64,000 nt of DNA from Heloderma charlesbogerti (lineage: Eukaryota; Chordata; Lepidosauria; Squamata; Helodermatidae): NCBI GenBank assembly GCA_026122225.1, contig JANEZZ010002061.1:1116001-1180000 (forward strand), given 5' to 3'. The notes beneath the pieces were generated by a model. It was not told the DNA's origin. It worked only from the letters and a program-made list of their open reading frames with translations, and did not search any database. Of the stretch, positions 32,314 to 44,211 are shown in pieces (within the stretch, counting starts at the first letter, position 1; each line of letters opens with the position of its first letter). The translations under genes were made by a program, and so were the position numbers.

Positions 32314-32821
32314 GGACCAAACTACACATTACGTTAAATGCATCTTTGTATTTGTGAGTGTTGGGTTGTTGGCAGCTGGGGGGGCGCAATCCAGTAGGGC
32401 ATGGGTGGAGGGGGTTAAATGGGTGGAGGGGTTTCCTCTAGCTCTGCCGTCCAGAGGAAAATCGCCTGCCTCCGAAGCCGCTATATGCCTCTTTCTATAA
32501 GTTGCCAGGGAACAGTAGCAGAAGCCTGCTGTTGCCTCCATGTTCTGCTGGTGGGATTCTCATGGGCGTCTGGTTGGCCACTGTGGGAGCAGAATGCTGG
32601 ACTAGATCAGCCTCTGGTCTGATTCAGCACTTACGTTCTTAGCTGGCCCAAGATGGGAGCTGGTACTGGTGATCTTCATCGGGACTTCGGCACAGGGGGA
32701 AAAGGTTGACCTGCTTCCACCCATGCTGAGGTGCCGGTCCAGGCTGGAAGCCCTGCACCTCATATCGAAAAACACAACATGTAAATGCAAAGACGCATTT
32801 AACGTAACATGTAGTTTGGCC
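32314..32821. mobile_element. DNA element with about 40-bp terminal inverted repeats
   Basis: GGACCAAACTACACATTACG at the left and, reverse complemented, GGCCAAACTACATGTTACG at the right. Homology continues through GTTAAATGC(A/G)TCTTTG. A CR1-like 3' end sits inside (32510-32640). Related ends at 7421-7843. Confidence 0.8.
32510..32640 (+). mobile_element. CR1-like LINE 3' end fragment
   Basis: CTTGGTTGGCCACTGTGG-like segment, AATGCTGGACTAGATCAG and GTCTGATTCAGCACTTACG. Confidence 0.7.
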
Positions 32822-33009
32822 TTCCAGATGGATGTGTGAACTGAGCGTATTGTGAAGCCGTTGTGTTTGAGGTAATGTGAAATATGAGAACTTTTGCAGC
32901 ATCAGGACAGCTCTGTTTCTTTACAATGATTCAGGTGAGTTCATGAATATAACTCTCCAATTCTTAACTATTTAAAAGAAATTATGTCTGTCATTTCCTT
33001 TGTGTGTAC

Positions 33010-33560
33010 AGGACAGGGACGGTCCACAGTTAAGAAATGCTGACCTTGCCACTACCATCCATGGGTTGCTGACCTCCAGATTAAATTACTACAAGGTGCT
33101 CTAAGTGGGGATGCCATTGATGGGTATTCAGAAACCATAGTTGGTCCAGAATGCAGTGGCAAAGTTATTGACTTTTATCTGCCTCATGCAATCGTTTTTA
33201 GGAGACTTCAATGCCACCCAACCAGTTTCTAAGCATGACTCAAGGCACTGGTCTTGCCCTTCAAAGTCCTAAATGCCTGGACCCAGGTATCTAAAGGAAT
33301 ACATGCTCACATGTGAGTACCCAGTTGTTTAAGTCATTACATGCTATGTGTTCCACCTTGTTCAAAGGCTAGGTTGATGACCACCAGAGACAGGGCCTTT
33401 TCAGTGCTGGCCCTCAGATTAGTAGCTCCACCCTCCAGGGGGTCCATCTGGCACTCTCCCTCCTCTTCTTCAGAAAACAGGTTAAAATATTTTGCTTGTG
33501 AGGGAGATGGAGGCTGAGAATTTGTATAGTGCTGTGATTAATTTTCTATCATCTTTGGAT
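33010..33560 (+). mobile_element. Degraded L2-like LINE
   Basis: TGACCTCCAGATTAAATTACTACAAGG corresponds to the TSRLDYCN region. Later GGCCTTTTCAGTGCTGGCCC and CACTCTCCCTCCTCTTC. Heavily mutated. Confidence 0.6.
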
Positions 33561-33585
33561 TGGATTCAGTTGATTATATTTTCAT

Positions 33586-34275
33586 AGAATCATAGAATAG
33601 TAGGGTTGGAAGGGGCCTACAAGGCCATTGAGTCCAACCCCCTGCTCAATGCAGGAATCCAAGTCAGAGCATCCCTGACAGATGGCTGTCCAGCCTCGTC
33701 TTGAACGCCTCCAGTGTGGGAGAGCCCACTACCTCCCTAGGGAATTGGTTCCATTGTCGTATTGCTCTAACAGTCAGGAAGTTTTTCCTGATGTTCAGCC
33801 GGAATCTGGCTTCCTGTCACTTGAGCCCATTCTTCCGTGTCCTGCACTCTGGGATGATCGAGAAGAGATCCTGGCCTTCCTCTCTGTGACAACTTTTCAA
33901 GTACTTGAAGAGCGCTATCATATCTCCCCTCAGTCTTCTCTTCTCAAGGCTAAACATGCCCAGTTCTTTCTGTCTCTCTTCATAGGGCTTTGTTTCCAGT
34001 CCCCTGATCATCTTTGTTGCCCTCCTCTGAACCCTCTCCAGTCCTTCTTAAAGTGCGGTGCCCAGAACTGGACACAGTACTCCAGATGAGGCCTAACCAG
34101 TGCTGAGTAGAGGGGAACTAGTACTTCCTGGGATTTGGAAGCTATGCTTCTATTAATGCAGCCCAAAATAGCACTGGCCCTTTTTGCAGCCACATCACAT
34201 TGTTGGCTCATATTCAGCTTGTGATCGACAACAATTCCAAGATCCTTCTCGCTTGTAGTGTTGTTGAGCCACATT
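33586..34275 (-). mobile_element. CR1 LINE, 5'-truncated
   Basis: Terminal ATAGAATCATAGAATAG on the plus strand. Minus frames code [20 protein letters not shown] (34008-34274) and [20 protein letters not shown] (33817-34011). Broken frames; inserted beside L2-like sequence. Confidence 0.93.
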
Positions 34276-34284
34276 TTTATGACT

Positions 34285-35055
34285 GTATGGACTGTTAGCT
34301 ACTTTGGATGAGCTTGTGAAGGCAGAAGGGGAAATTATCAGCACTTTTTATCAGCTTAGGCTGATATACCAACTGCGTCCTTATCTGGACAGAGATAGCC
34401 TGGCTAAAGTTAAGCATGCTCTGGTAACCCCTCTTCTGGATTATTGCAATGTGTTAAGTGTGGGGCTGCCTTTGAAAATGGTTGAGATTGTTAACAGGGA
34501 CTGGCCAATGTGATCATGGTATATTCCCATCTGCACTGGCTGTATATTTCCAGGCACAATTCAAAGTTCTAGTGTTAACATTTAAAGCCCTAAATGGCTT
34601 GGGGACAGGTTACCTAGAGGATAGTCCTCCTCCTATATATACCTGCCTGGACCTTAAGATCATCTTCAGAGGTCCTTCTCTGGGAGCTCCTGCCAAATGA
34701 AGTGAGGTGTATGGCTAGTAAGAAGAGGATCTTTTCTGCTATGTCACTGTGGTTGTGGATGAGCTCCCCAGACAGGCTCGCCTGGCACCTGTGTTGTGCT
34801 CTTTTTGAGTCAGATGAAAACTTATTTCTTATTTTCACAGGCATTTTAGTATTTCAGCTTCTGTTGTTTTAAATTTTAAATTTAAATTTTAAAACAGAAA
34901 TCTTTGCACTGCTGCTAGGTTTTATTTTGTGTGTTTTTTTATACTGTAGTTTTAAACATTTATATTTTATTGTGTTGTATTTTATAGTTTTAATTATTCT
35001 GAACTGCCCAGAGATCTTCAGCTATTGGGTTGTATAGAAATGTAATAAAATAATT
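34285..35055 (+). mobile_element. L2-like LINE RT and 3' UTR
   Basis: STFYQLRLIYQLRPYLDRDS (34338), LAKVKHALVTPLLDYCNVL (34401), later KVLVLTFKALNGLGTGYLED, and the 3' end CAGCTATTGGGTTGTATAGAAATG. Frames broken. Confidence 0.88.
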
Positions 35056-35373
35056 ATTAACAATAATTGTTGTTATTGTTGCTGTCATATGCCACTTTTC
35101 TAGGGATCATTCAAAATAGTTTGCAAGAATGACTGGTGTTGTCATGTCCCCTGGTTCCGAGGCTCCAGATTACCCTGAGGAGGACTCAGATTCAGACAAG
35201 TCACAGGTCATCCCTTTCCATACTTCCACAGCCTGAGGATATAGCTCTGCCATTATCTCACTCTGACTCCCTTGCAGCTTCTCCTGTCCATCAACCACAC
35301 AGGAGCACAAGACTGCAGAAACAGACATTGGCCCTTTAACCACAATCAGCATCCAGCAGCAGTGCTGCAACTG

Positions 35374-35543
35374 AATCACAGAATCATAGAATCACAGGGT
35401 GGGAAGGGGCCTACAAGACCATCGAGTCCAACCCCCTGCTCAATGCAGGAAGCCTGATTCCCAGGCGGTCTTCCATCCGAGTACTAACTAGGGCTGACCC
35501 TGCTTAACTTCCGAGATCAGACGAGATCGGGCGCATCCAGCCC
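35374..35543 (-). mobile_element. 5S rRNA-derived SINE with CR1 tail, copy 2
   Basis: Minus strand: GGGCTGGATGCGCCCGATCT, GTTAAGCAGGGTCAGCCC, GTTAGTACTCGGATGGAAGA, then GGGAATCAGGCTTCCTGCAT at the same head/tail junction as copy 1. CR1 tail to GATTCTGTGATT. Both ends and the fusion point agree between copies. Confidence 0.9.
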
Positions 35544-35719
35544 TGGCTCTTCCAGCTTTCTTAAGGCCTTGCTTGACCACAATCTTTTGCTGGGACAACA
35601 GCTTCTTATGGAAGAGTACCGTAGCCAGCACTTCCTGCAGTGTGCTATCCAAAGTCCAGACGCGACTCTGCCTTGCCTGATGTGAACCAGAACAGACACA
35701 AGAAGTGCCATGTTGCAGT

Positions 35720-35935
35720 CCACTTCCCCTGGGCCTCACACTTAGGACAGGTATTTGGAGGCATGCGGCCTCTGATCTTGGACGTAGCCTGTCTCCATCT
35801 TGACTAGTGGTCATTGACAGCCTCATCGTCCATGAATTTGCCTAATTGCCTTTTAACAACATCTAAGTTGGTGGCCATCATTACATCCTGAGAAAGTGAA
35901 TTCCACAGTTTATGTGCTCATAAGATCATGTCGAT
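35720..35935 (-). mobile_element. CR1-like LINE fragment (second subfamily)
   Basis: GCCTCTGATCTTGGA, GACTAGTGGTCATTGACAGCC and GTTGGTGGCCATCATTACATCC, the 3' UTR and upstream region in minus orientation. Confidence 0.65.
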
Positions 35936-37193
35936 AATATGCCAACATCAGCCCTGATGTAATGGCTACCTATCATAGCAGAACCTGCCAAACTTTGTTG
36001 AAGTGGAGAAGGAAGATGAGAGCACTAAGCAAAGGTTAACAACTCTGCATCTACCTAGTATTTGCTTTTATTTAACACAGCATGAAGTCGGGATGCGTCA
36101 GCACCATCTAAGCTGGCTTGCTGAGTAACAATGGCCCAGCAAGAATAGGGTTGAGAACAGGTGTTTAAGGCAAGTCAATGGGGTCTGGACTCTTAAACTG
36201 AAGGCAAGGAACTGACCAAGCAGTTTCACCATTTGCCACAGTTACAGAGCAGCTGCAGTCATTTTGGAACACTGCACCCATGTCAGTAGACTCCAAATTG
36301 GCTGATGAAAGCCTTAATCATGGCACTTGCCAGTTAGTATAATCTGCCAGATACATTAGTGGTATCATTTAGCCTTCAGTTAATCAGAAAGAGAATACAT
36401 TAGATACTTTAAATTATTAAGGATATTAAAAATGCATTAAGAAAATGTTTATCATGAGCTACGTTGGCAAAAGCAGAACAGGGTATTCTAGAGGCCTAAA
36501 AATAAATGTGTCTCAGGTATCAGCAACATACTCCAAGCATGCTTTAAAGATTTATACCCTGTTAAATGGGGGGAAACAGGGCAGCCATAGAAGAGTCGGG
36601 CTGACACCAATCAGCACTAGAATATTGTTCATGGGGCCTTACATTGAACTGTACTCTGGGCTTTCATCCCTCTCTGACTGATACTTGACTTCTCTTTTAC
36701 TTGTCTTTACAACAGACATGCACAGGTAGACACAATTCCTACATCCCACATCAGAAATAGAGCATGGGCCAAGTTGAGGCACTCTTAGCATGCTTGTTAA
36801 AATGAAATTTGGAATTATTTTGAAAAAGGAAACATTTGTGCGTGTGTGTGTGTTTTCAGATCAAAACTCTGTAGTAAAGTTTAACATGATCTTCTAGAAG
36901 CGTCTCCCATGACTTTAAGACTTCCATAAAGATGCTCAAAACAGAGTAAATACGGTTGTAATCTGAATACCTTGAAAGCTGGCAAAATATGTAAGCTGAA
37001 GTGTGTAATAACAGGCCCAAGAGTCTTCAGCTCCCTCATAAACAAGTCATTGTGGAAAGAACACCACGTAGATAGGAAGTTTATAAAAATGAGTGCCCTA
37101 TGGGAAAGACCTCATTAACTGCACCTACAAATGGCTGTACATCATAAAAGTCTTTCTTTCTCCTACTTTATTGTCACTGGTCTTTGTACCTAC
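35936..37193. other. TTC7A intron, nothing recognised
   Basis: No nameable repeat or exon. (GT)n at 36838-36851. Confidence 0.4.
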
Positions 37194-37266
37194 CTGCCTG
37201 ACAAGAGCCAGCTGCAACGAGACATAGAGGATGATTTGGTGGTCTTCAGGTGCCAAGTGATGCGCC
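37194..37266 (-). CDS. TTC7A: TTC7A internal exon (TPR region), 73 bp
   Basis: Minus strand: acceptor TCTTACAG ends at 37267 and donor GTAGGT follows 37194. The first G completes an AG|G arginine codon begun in the exon at 43801. The remaining 24 codons read AHHLAPEDHQIILYVSLQLA then LVRQ, and the exon ends in phase 0, as the 20518-20678 exon requires. The ILYVSLQLALVRQ stretch is what I know of TTC7A; TTC7B has a different sequence there. It sits in the TPR solenoid that contacts partner proteins of the PI4KA complex. No stop and no frameshift. Confidence 0.92.
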
Positions 37267-37469
37267 CTGTAAGACACAAAAGTGAATGTTGCCACTCGTT
37301 ATGCACTCCTACAAAGCTGAACTTACTAGGAAGGAGCCTCAACAGTGGGGAAAGCAAAGTGTTACCATCAACCACAGAATACCAACATCAGGTTTACAGG
37401 AGTAAGACATTATTGCCGTTAAGTCAGGGATGGATGAATCTGTCAACCTCTTCCTCGCCAATATCATAC

Positions 37470-38165
37470 TGCCTTTATACAAATCTATGGTGCAATACAT
37501 ACATTTAGAATATGGTGTATAGCTATGGTCACCACACTTAAAAAAAAGATATTGCAGAGCTGGAAAACATGCAGAAAAGGGCAACTAAAATGATGAAGGG
37601 GCTGGAGCAACTCCCATATAAGGGAAGGTTACAACATCTAGGATTGTTTAGCTTGGAAAAAAGGAGAGTAAGAGGAGATATAATAGAGGTGTATAAAATT
37701 ATGCATGGTGTGGAGAATATGGATAGGGAGACATTTTTCCTCCTTTCTCATAATACTAGAACCCAATGGGGTTACCCCATGAAGCTGATTGATGGAAGAT
37801 TCAGGACAGATAAAAGGAAGCACTTCTTCACACCGGGCATAGTTAAACTATGGAATTCACTATCACAAGATGTAGTGACAGCCACCTATTTGGATGACTT
37901 TAAAAGCGGGTTAGATAAATTCCTGGAGGAGAAGGCTATCAATGGCTACTAGTCCTGATGGCTATATGCCACCTCCAGTATCAGAGGCAGTATGCCTATG
38001 TACACCAGTTGCTGGGGAACATGGGTGGGAGGGTGCTGTTGCACTCATGTCCTGCTTTTGGGTTCCCAGTCAGCAGCTGGTTGGCCACTGTGGATGGAGT
38101 GCTGAACTAAACTGGATGGACCCTTCGTCTGATCCAGCATGGCTTTTCTTATGTTCTTACGTTCA
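37470..38165 (+). mobile_element. CR1-like LINE 3' part (second subfamily)
   Basis: RT C-terminus at 37569-37952 followed by a 3' UTR ending ATGGCTTTTCTTATGTTCTT. This is the best copy of the subfamily whose 3' UTR pieces recur through the window. Confidence 0.9.
37569..37952 (+). pseudogene. CR1-like reverse transcriptase C-terminal fragment
   Basis: A 127-codon open frame: QKRATKMMKGLEQLPYKGR, LGLFSLEKRRVRGDIIEVYK, then WNSLSQDVV and DKFLEEKAINGY. It has the same layout as the CR1 C-terminus ([35 protein letters not shown]) but is clearly another subfamily. It lacks the endonuclease and catalytic RT motifs, so it is a 5'-truncated retrocopy, not a gene. It begins about 300 bp past a TTC7A exon and lies antisense to that gene. 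Confidence 0.85.
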
Positions 38166-38204
38166 CCAAGATAGCTGGGTTTTTAAGGTCAAGTGAATTC
38201 TGTC

Positions 38205-38585
38205 CCATTTACACATAGGTTTGTGGTGTTGTTGTTTTTTTAAAGAATAACCCATACAGAAGTGCGCACTTTTCTGTGCAATCCCCTTAATGTATGCATT
38301 CTTGACTTTGTACATATTTTTTTAAATATACACATTTTTTCCAAGTACTTTCCATTGCTGTGAAGCACTTTTGTGTGAACTTTTCTCAACTATGCACATA
38401 TTGTGCACACTTTTCCTTAATATGCACACTTTTGTGCACATTTCCCCCCAATGAGCTGTGTCACAAGGTTGTAAAAATGCAGGTTTTGGTATACAACCCG
38501 TCTCTGTTCACTCAGGAGGTGCGAACTGGCTAAATCTATTTAAAAAAATCTTGACAGAATGAATTTCTCACCCATCTGTACCATA
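38205..38585. mobile_element. MITE family B with internal minisatellite
   Basis: About 25-bp units around TTAATATGCACACTTTTGTGCACA from 38270 to 38460. Right end TTTCTCACCCATCTGTA resembles the TTTCTCACCCATCCCTA end at 27489-27505. Confidence 0.65.
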
Positions 38586-38659
38586 AGCTATATGTTGTTA
38601 AAGTTTATTTCTTTTAAAAAATGTTTTCTCTGTTAAATGTTAAAAACTGTTTTCTCTCT

Positions 38660-38905
38660 GGTCTGGAGAGCTAGCAAAAAGAGTACTGGAACTGAACCAG
38701 GAAGACCTGGGCCAGAATGCCCGCTCAGCCATGAAGCTCACTGCACAGCTTTGGGCAGAACATTATCACACAGTCTAAACTACCATGCAGGGCTGTTGTG
38801 AAGATTAGAGCATAATAAGGGAGCCTAGCTAGATCACCCAAAGGGCCATCTAGTCCAGCATCTTGTTCCTTCACACAGGAGCCAGCCTGATGTTTCCGGG
38901 AAGCT
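38660..38905 (+). mobile_element. Old tRNA-derived SINE plus CR1-like fragment
   Basis: GCTCAGCCATGAAGCTCACTG and CAGGGCTGTTGTGAAGATTAG fit the L2-tail SINE. 38836-38905 (AAAGGGCCATCTAGTCCAGC) is a minus-strand CR1-like 3' piece. Confidence 0.55.
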
Positions 38906-39249
38906 TACACACACACATACACACACCAGGCTGAGCATAAGATGGGGGCTTACAGCATTAACACCCTAACAGATTTCGGTTCCCTGATCAGATTTCTAAG
39001 GGAACCCCCATAGTGTCATAGGATTTCCTGCAAAGAGCAAGTCAGCTCTCTATCTCTTTCAGTCCCAGTTCCAGCACTCACTGACCTAGTTCACACAAAA
39101 CATGACAGCCCACCATGGCTTAATTTTCCCACAGGGGCTATTGCGTCATGCTGGGCACACGTGGGTGCCATTTCTGTATGACGCATTGTCAAAAAAGAGG
39201 AATTGTCAAAAACATTGTCAGAAAGGAGGAAATGGAGAAGATGGATTGA

Positions 39250-39443
39250 TACTACTGTCTATATTGTTCATACCGGCTTTTTAAATTCTAAAAGTTTATA
39301 CAATTTTAATATTATTGAAGATGTAATTATATTTTTAACTTTTGTATATTTCTATTTATATGTTTTAACTGTACAAGTTTTTAATGTTGTAAAGCCTCCT
39401 TAAGTACTGGGAAAAAGGTGGGACATAAATATAATAAATATAA

Positions 39444-39485
<42 letters not shown>

Positions 39486-39500
39486 CAACAGCAGCAGCAG
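39250..39500 (+). repeat. L2-type tail and (AAT)n(AAC)n(AGC)n
   Basis: GGTGGGACATAAATATAATAAATAT leads into about 17 AAT-type repeats and short AAC and AGC runs (39447-39501). Confidence 0.7.
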
Positions 39501-39699
39501 CTTCCCATAAGAGGGGGCACAAAATTGCATATGCTAATTTATGCATACAGATGCCAATTTTGAAATAATTACTACAAAGTAAATAAAAATTTAATACATC
39601 TCACCATAGAGGGGAAAACTGTGACCAAGTGACTTGTATGCTTGCTCAGTTTGCTGCCCAGCTGCTAACTGTAGATGGGTTAGTTCAAGGGTCCTGCTC

Positions 39700-39950
39700 T
39701 CCCTTCTTAGTGTTCTTTATCTTTAAACTGGACTTGGATTTGGACAGCCTTTCAAACCAAGGAAACCTTCCAAAAGAGGACTGCAAATGGAGGACTGTCC
39801 TCTACACTGATTTTACTGTAGTTGGAAGTGTTTTTAATGCTGTATTTTAATGCTGTGTTTTAATGTTATGTTCTTAATATTTATTTTAATATTGTGAACC
39901 GCAGAGAGATTTTATTATATTCAGCAGTATATAAATGCCACAAATACATA
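39700..39950 (+). mobile_element. L2-like LINE 3' end
   Basis: TTTTAATATTGTGAACCGCAGAGAG and TTCAGCAGTATATAAATGCC. Confidence 0.55.
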
Positions 39951-40060
39951 CACACATGGCCACCCTACTCAGTTAAAAGGAGAAGGGATGGAGCTACAAG
40001 TCAAAGACTCACTCTACATGAAGTATATAGTTTTTCTTCTTGCATCTCTGAGCCTATGGA

Positions 40061-40298
40061 GCAGTATCCAACACTGTAATTCCACAAGCTCAAATAGCGC
40101 TAGCAGAGCTCCACTGAATCTTTCCATTGTGCAAGTGCTTGCACATTACACTTGCACAACTGGCTGCATAACTGGTTGCACAACCATGCTTACACCAATG
40201 TAACTTTAGCTGGATTCTTCTCTTGTGCATCGTTCGGAATCTAGTTTCCACCAGCGCAACATTATTTGAGCTAGCGGAATGACACAATTGGATGCTGC
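40061..40298. mobile_element. Long-inverted-repeat MITE, family E
   Basis: Left GCAGTATCCAACACTGTAAT and right (reverse complement) GCAGCATCCAATTGTGTCAT, with matching further in at AAGCTCAAATA and GCGCTAG. Arms of about 45 bp. The 59642-59815 copy shares ATCCA, GTGTCA and GCTAGC in register. Confidence 0.75.
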
Positions 40299-41321
40299 CC
40301 ATGATTTCCCTAAAGGGAAAAAAGGTTCTGCGTGGAACATTCCCTCTTTTGCTATGGCCCTGGTCTAAATATAAGCCTGCCCTCACAAGCTTTAGGCAGG
40401 GATGGGACACATCCTTTTCCCTAACCCACAATGGTGAAAGATGAGCCTTTGCAATTGCTGCTGTGATGATGTGCTGTTTGTCTTTAAAGTGGCACCAGCT
40501 ACGTCCACAAACATCCACACACACACCTCTCTCTTCCACACATACACTTCTATTCAAATAAGCCCATAAAGGCACTGGAAACTGTACAAGGAAGCTAGCA
40601 TTGGCTGGCTTGGACACGCTCAAGAAACCATCCAACAGAAAACACCTGTAAGTATATCTACACTCCATGTTTTATACAGCCAAATGCTAAATGCAGCCCA
40701 TTTATAACATGCCATTCTGAGGCCGAGTGGCTGGTGAGTTATGGCCAGGTGCTTGGATATTTGACTAAGACAGAGAAGGAGGCTATGCTGTTCAGGAGCT
40801 TCAAATGCACGGCCAAGGGACTGTCCTTGATGGCATTGTTGTAAGCAATGCAGGATGGGCACAATCTCATTGGAGGCTCAGAACTCGCTTGATGATTTTC
40901 AGCAGAACATTAGTTTATGTGTAAATATTTCTGCATTCAAAGTCAGGGGTTTTCTTTGATCATCACTGGTGCAGAATACAGACTGTAATATGGAGGGAAA
41001 TGATCTGCAAATTGTGTGGATTTAGCAAAGCTCTCAGGGTAAAGAAAACTACCATTTCCTAAAAACGGAAGACAAAATGCAGCACATCCCCCCATTATAC
41101 TCAACATCCTTCTTCCCCTTTCATTGCAAGCCTGACCATCAAGAAGGTAGCACAGATAAAATAATCTTTCAGCATTTCTTAAGTCAGGCATTTATAGGAC
41201 TTAGGAGGATGAGAAATCTGCAAATGTGGAGCGACTGCTAAGTACAGCTCCCTGTGTGCCCTTGTGGAGTGGATTCACCACCCAGGCAGCACCATTGGGA
41301 GTGTGGTCTTTGGCAGGGGGT
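40299..41321. other. TTC7A intron, nothing recognised
   Basis: No exon or nameable repeat. Confidence 0.4.
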
Positions 41322-42192
41322 CATAGAATCATAGAATAGTAGGGTTGGAAGGGGCCTACAAGGCCATTGAGTCCAACCCCCTGCTCAGTGCAGGAATCCA
41401 AGTCACAGCATCCCCGACAGATGGCTGTCCAGCCTCGTCTTGAATGCCTCCAGTGTGGGAGAGCCCACTACCTCCCTAGGGAATTGGTTCCATTGTTGTA
41501 TTGCTCTAACAGTCAGGAAGTTCTTCCTGATGCTCAGCCGGAATCTGGCTTCCTCTAACTTGAGCCCATTATTCCAGGTCCTGTACTCTGGGATGATTGA
41601 GAAGAGATGCTGGCCTTCCTCTCTGTGACAACCTTTCAAGGACTTGAAGAGCGCTATCATATCTCCCCTCATTCTTCTCTTCTCAAGGCTAAACATGCCC
41701 AGTCCTTTCAGTCTCTCTTCATAATGCTTTGTTTCCAGTCCCCTGATCATCTTTGTTGCCCTCCTCTGAACCCTCTCCAGTTTGTCTGCATCCTTCTTTA
41801 AGTGTGGTGCCCAGAACTGGACACAGTACTCCAGATGAGGCCTAACCAGTGCTGAGTAGAGGGGAACTAGTACTTCCTGGGATTTGGAAGCTATGCTTCT
41901 ATTAATGCAGCCCAAAATAGCATTGGCCTTTTTTGCAGCCACATCACATTGTTGGCTCATATTCAGCTTGTGATCGACAACAATTCCAAGATCCTTCTCG
42001 CTTATAGTGTTGTTGAGCCACGTATCCCCCATCTTGTGACTGTGCATTTGGTTTCTTTTTCCTAGATGCAGAACTCGGCATTTATCCCTATTAAATATAA
42101 TTCTGTTGTTTTCTGCCCAGCGCTCCAGTCTATCAAGATCACTTTGAATTTTGTTTCTGTCTTCCAAAGTATTAGCTATCCTACCCAATTTA
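41322..42192 (-). mobile_element. CR1 LINE, 5'-truncated, long open frame
   Basis: The minus frame 41403-42188 (261 codons) is open from GRIANTLEDRNKIQSDLDRL through CRVLHLGKRNQMHSHKMGD and NAILGCINRSIASKSQEVLV to DSHLSGML. Plus-strand 41322 begins ATAGAATCATAGAATAG. It starts just after the YADD-type catalytic motif, so it has no catalytic core. It is relatively undamaged, hence probably younger than the 15.5 kb and 60.5 kb copies. Confidence 0.95.
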
Positions 42193-42377
42193 CTTGGGTC
42201 CCAAGTAGTGGTGTGAAGGATGGGCTACAGTCTTGCCAGATCTTACACTTCGGAAAACCAAATGCTTAAGAAATTATATATACACGTGCTGCAGCAGAAT
42301 ATTAACACAGTTCAATAGCAGAACACATGTTTGTAAACAGAAAGTCTTCAGTTCAGTCCCTGGCAACTCCAGTGCTT

Positions 42378-43060
42378 GATCGATTATAAAGATTTTTTAC
42401 CTACTTTTCAGGGTATAATTCCCTCACAAGGTGGCTTACAAGATTATAAAACACATGAAAATACAATTACTATTATAAAATAAATACAGCAGCAGCTAAA
42501 GATTTTTTTTTCTCAAATACCAAATTCAAGTTGGCACAAATATGTCTTCAGGATTATTTTTTATTTTTAGAAAACCAGCAGTGATAAGGTCATAACTATC
42601 TCCGTGGGAAGGGACTTCCAAAGCCCTAGTACCGACCAATCTAACATCTCTTGCTGATGGTCTTGAGAACAGAGCCTCTGATGCTGATCTTAATGCTTGG
42701 GCAGGCTCATACAAAGTGTAAGCGACCCTTTGAGTAACGCGGCCCCAAATAATTTTGGGCTTTTAAGGCCAAAATCCACACCCTGAATTGGGCCCAGAAG
42801 CGAATAGGCTGTCAATGTAACCATGCAGAACAGGGTTAATATAATTTGAGCACCTAGCTTCCATAAGCATTCCAGATGCCGCATTCTGTAGCAGCTTTCC
42901 GAACCGTCTTCAAGGACTGACGCACATAGAGCATATTACAGTAATCTAACCTGGACGTCACCAAGGGATGCGTTACTGTGGCCAGGTCAGCTTTCTTAAT
43001 AAAACAGTCAATAAAAAGGCTCAGGTAGCAAGTAGCAAGTGACACTGCCAATCTAAGCAG
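42378..43060 (-). mobile_element. L2-like LINE 3' part
   Basis: Minus: LARHLVTSRLDYCNMLYVRQ-like residues (42950-43010), QSLKTVRKAATE (about 42890), and a 3' UTR ending at GTGGCTTACAAGATTATAAA. Confidence 0.75.
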
Positions 43061-43800
43061 ACAATACTGGACTAGATGGGCAAAGAGCTTGATCTGATAC
43101 AAGGCAACATTCCTATGTACACACCCTGAGTAATGGTGCTTCCTTCATACCACCTTCAACTCTCTCAAAAACCTACTGTCTGTCTTCACCCAAGGTACTG
43201 CTTTTAATGCCAGCAGGCTAGTCTTCATCTGGTAGACATGCATATACCGAAATTCAGGACTCAAAGATCTAGTTGAGCTCTCACAGCACCCCCTGTTGCC
43301 TGACGGGGAAATCTACAACGTCTGATTAGTGATCTACCCTCTTCCAAGCCAGAGTTAAGATATCAAGGAAACAAGCCACAGCCAGTGAGGAAAGGTCAAA
43401 AGGCTAAAAATAAATATGGTTTAAGAGTAATATAGGACAGCAATTACATCTACATAGCACAGTAACGGAGATGTTACATCTGAGTCTAGGAATGTGTGCC
43501 ACTTAAAGCCAAACCCCCCTCTGAGAAGGAGCTCTGTCTAAATGACACCTTCTTACACTGCAGGTTGGCACACAGAAAAGCAACAAGCAAGAGTATCTTA
43601 TTGGTTGACTCCAAAGGTAGAAATACTGGTTGTCGTCTCCTGCCCCAACTATATATTTATTCCCTGTAAGTACCAAAAACAGGGTTGGGAAGGGAAATGC
43701 TCCAAGGCTCAAACATCTTGAAAAGCCTATCAAGGGTTTTGGGTGAAAGCATAAAGAACAAACATCTGTCAATTGGGATTTCTCTTCTTCTTCTCCTCAC
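43061..43800. other. TTC7A intron, mostly unassigned
   Basis: 43061-43110 resembles a SINE tail (TACTGGACTAGATGGGC). The rest shows no gene or repeat. Confidence 0.4.
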
Positions 43801-43858
43801 CTTTCTAGAGTCTGAAGTGCTTTCCTGTGCAAGTCATCTTGTGTGCTTTTCAGGGTAG
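43801..43858 (-). CDS. TTC7A: TTC7A internal exon, 58 bp
   Basis: Minus strand: acceptor TATTGCAG ends at 43859 and donor GTGAGG follows 43801. The first two bases complete an alanine codon whose G is the last base of the 58922 exon. The codons then read TLKSTQDDLHRKALQTLE, ending AG, which is completed to arginine in the 37194 exon. The ATLKS...DLHRKALQTLER sequence is the strongest discriminator for TTC7A over TTC7B. It encodes the short link between two TPR helices. Too short to stand out as an open frame, but both borders and both phases fit its neighbours. Confidence 0.93.
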
Positions 43859-44211
43859 CTGCAATACAGGAAAGAAAATCATATGGTTTTGTAACCATTG
43901 CAGCAAACAGTAGGTATGAATGACTGCAGATTCCTACTTTTTACAATGTTGGAAAAACAGTCCATATGGTTCTTCAGTATGAGATCTTCCCTAAGGGTTT
44001 TATGTCATGTTTGAAAAGCTCCCCCACCCGACCTAGCTGAAAAACCACTTGCAGCCTTATTTCAAGGTGTTCCACAAATCAAGCACTCCTGCAAACTCAG
44101 ACATCTGTATTCATTCATCTTTCTTTCTTTCTTTTCTTTTTTAGAACATCCAGCTAACATCAGACCAGAAAAGAAACATCATGGTAACTTTGAGAATGCA
44201 AGATCATGGAT
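43859..44211. other. TTC7A intron, nothing recognised
   Basis: Ends with a (CTTT)n-type run at about 44122-44141. Confidence 0.4.

Noticed and set aside
36445..36681. A 78-codon plus-strand frame near a TTC7A exon
   Set aside because: No recognisable domain, splice signals or repeat origin; its length is expected by chance.
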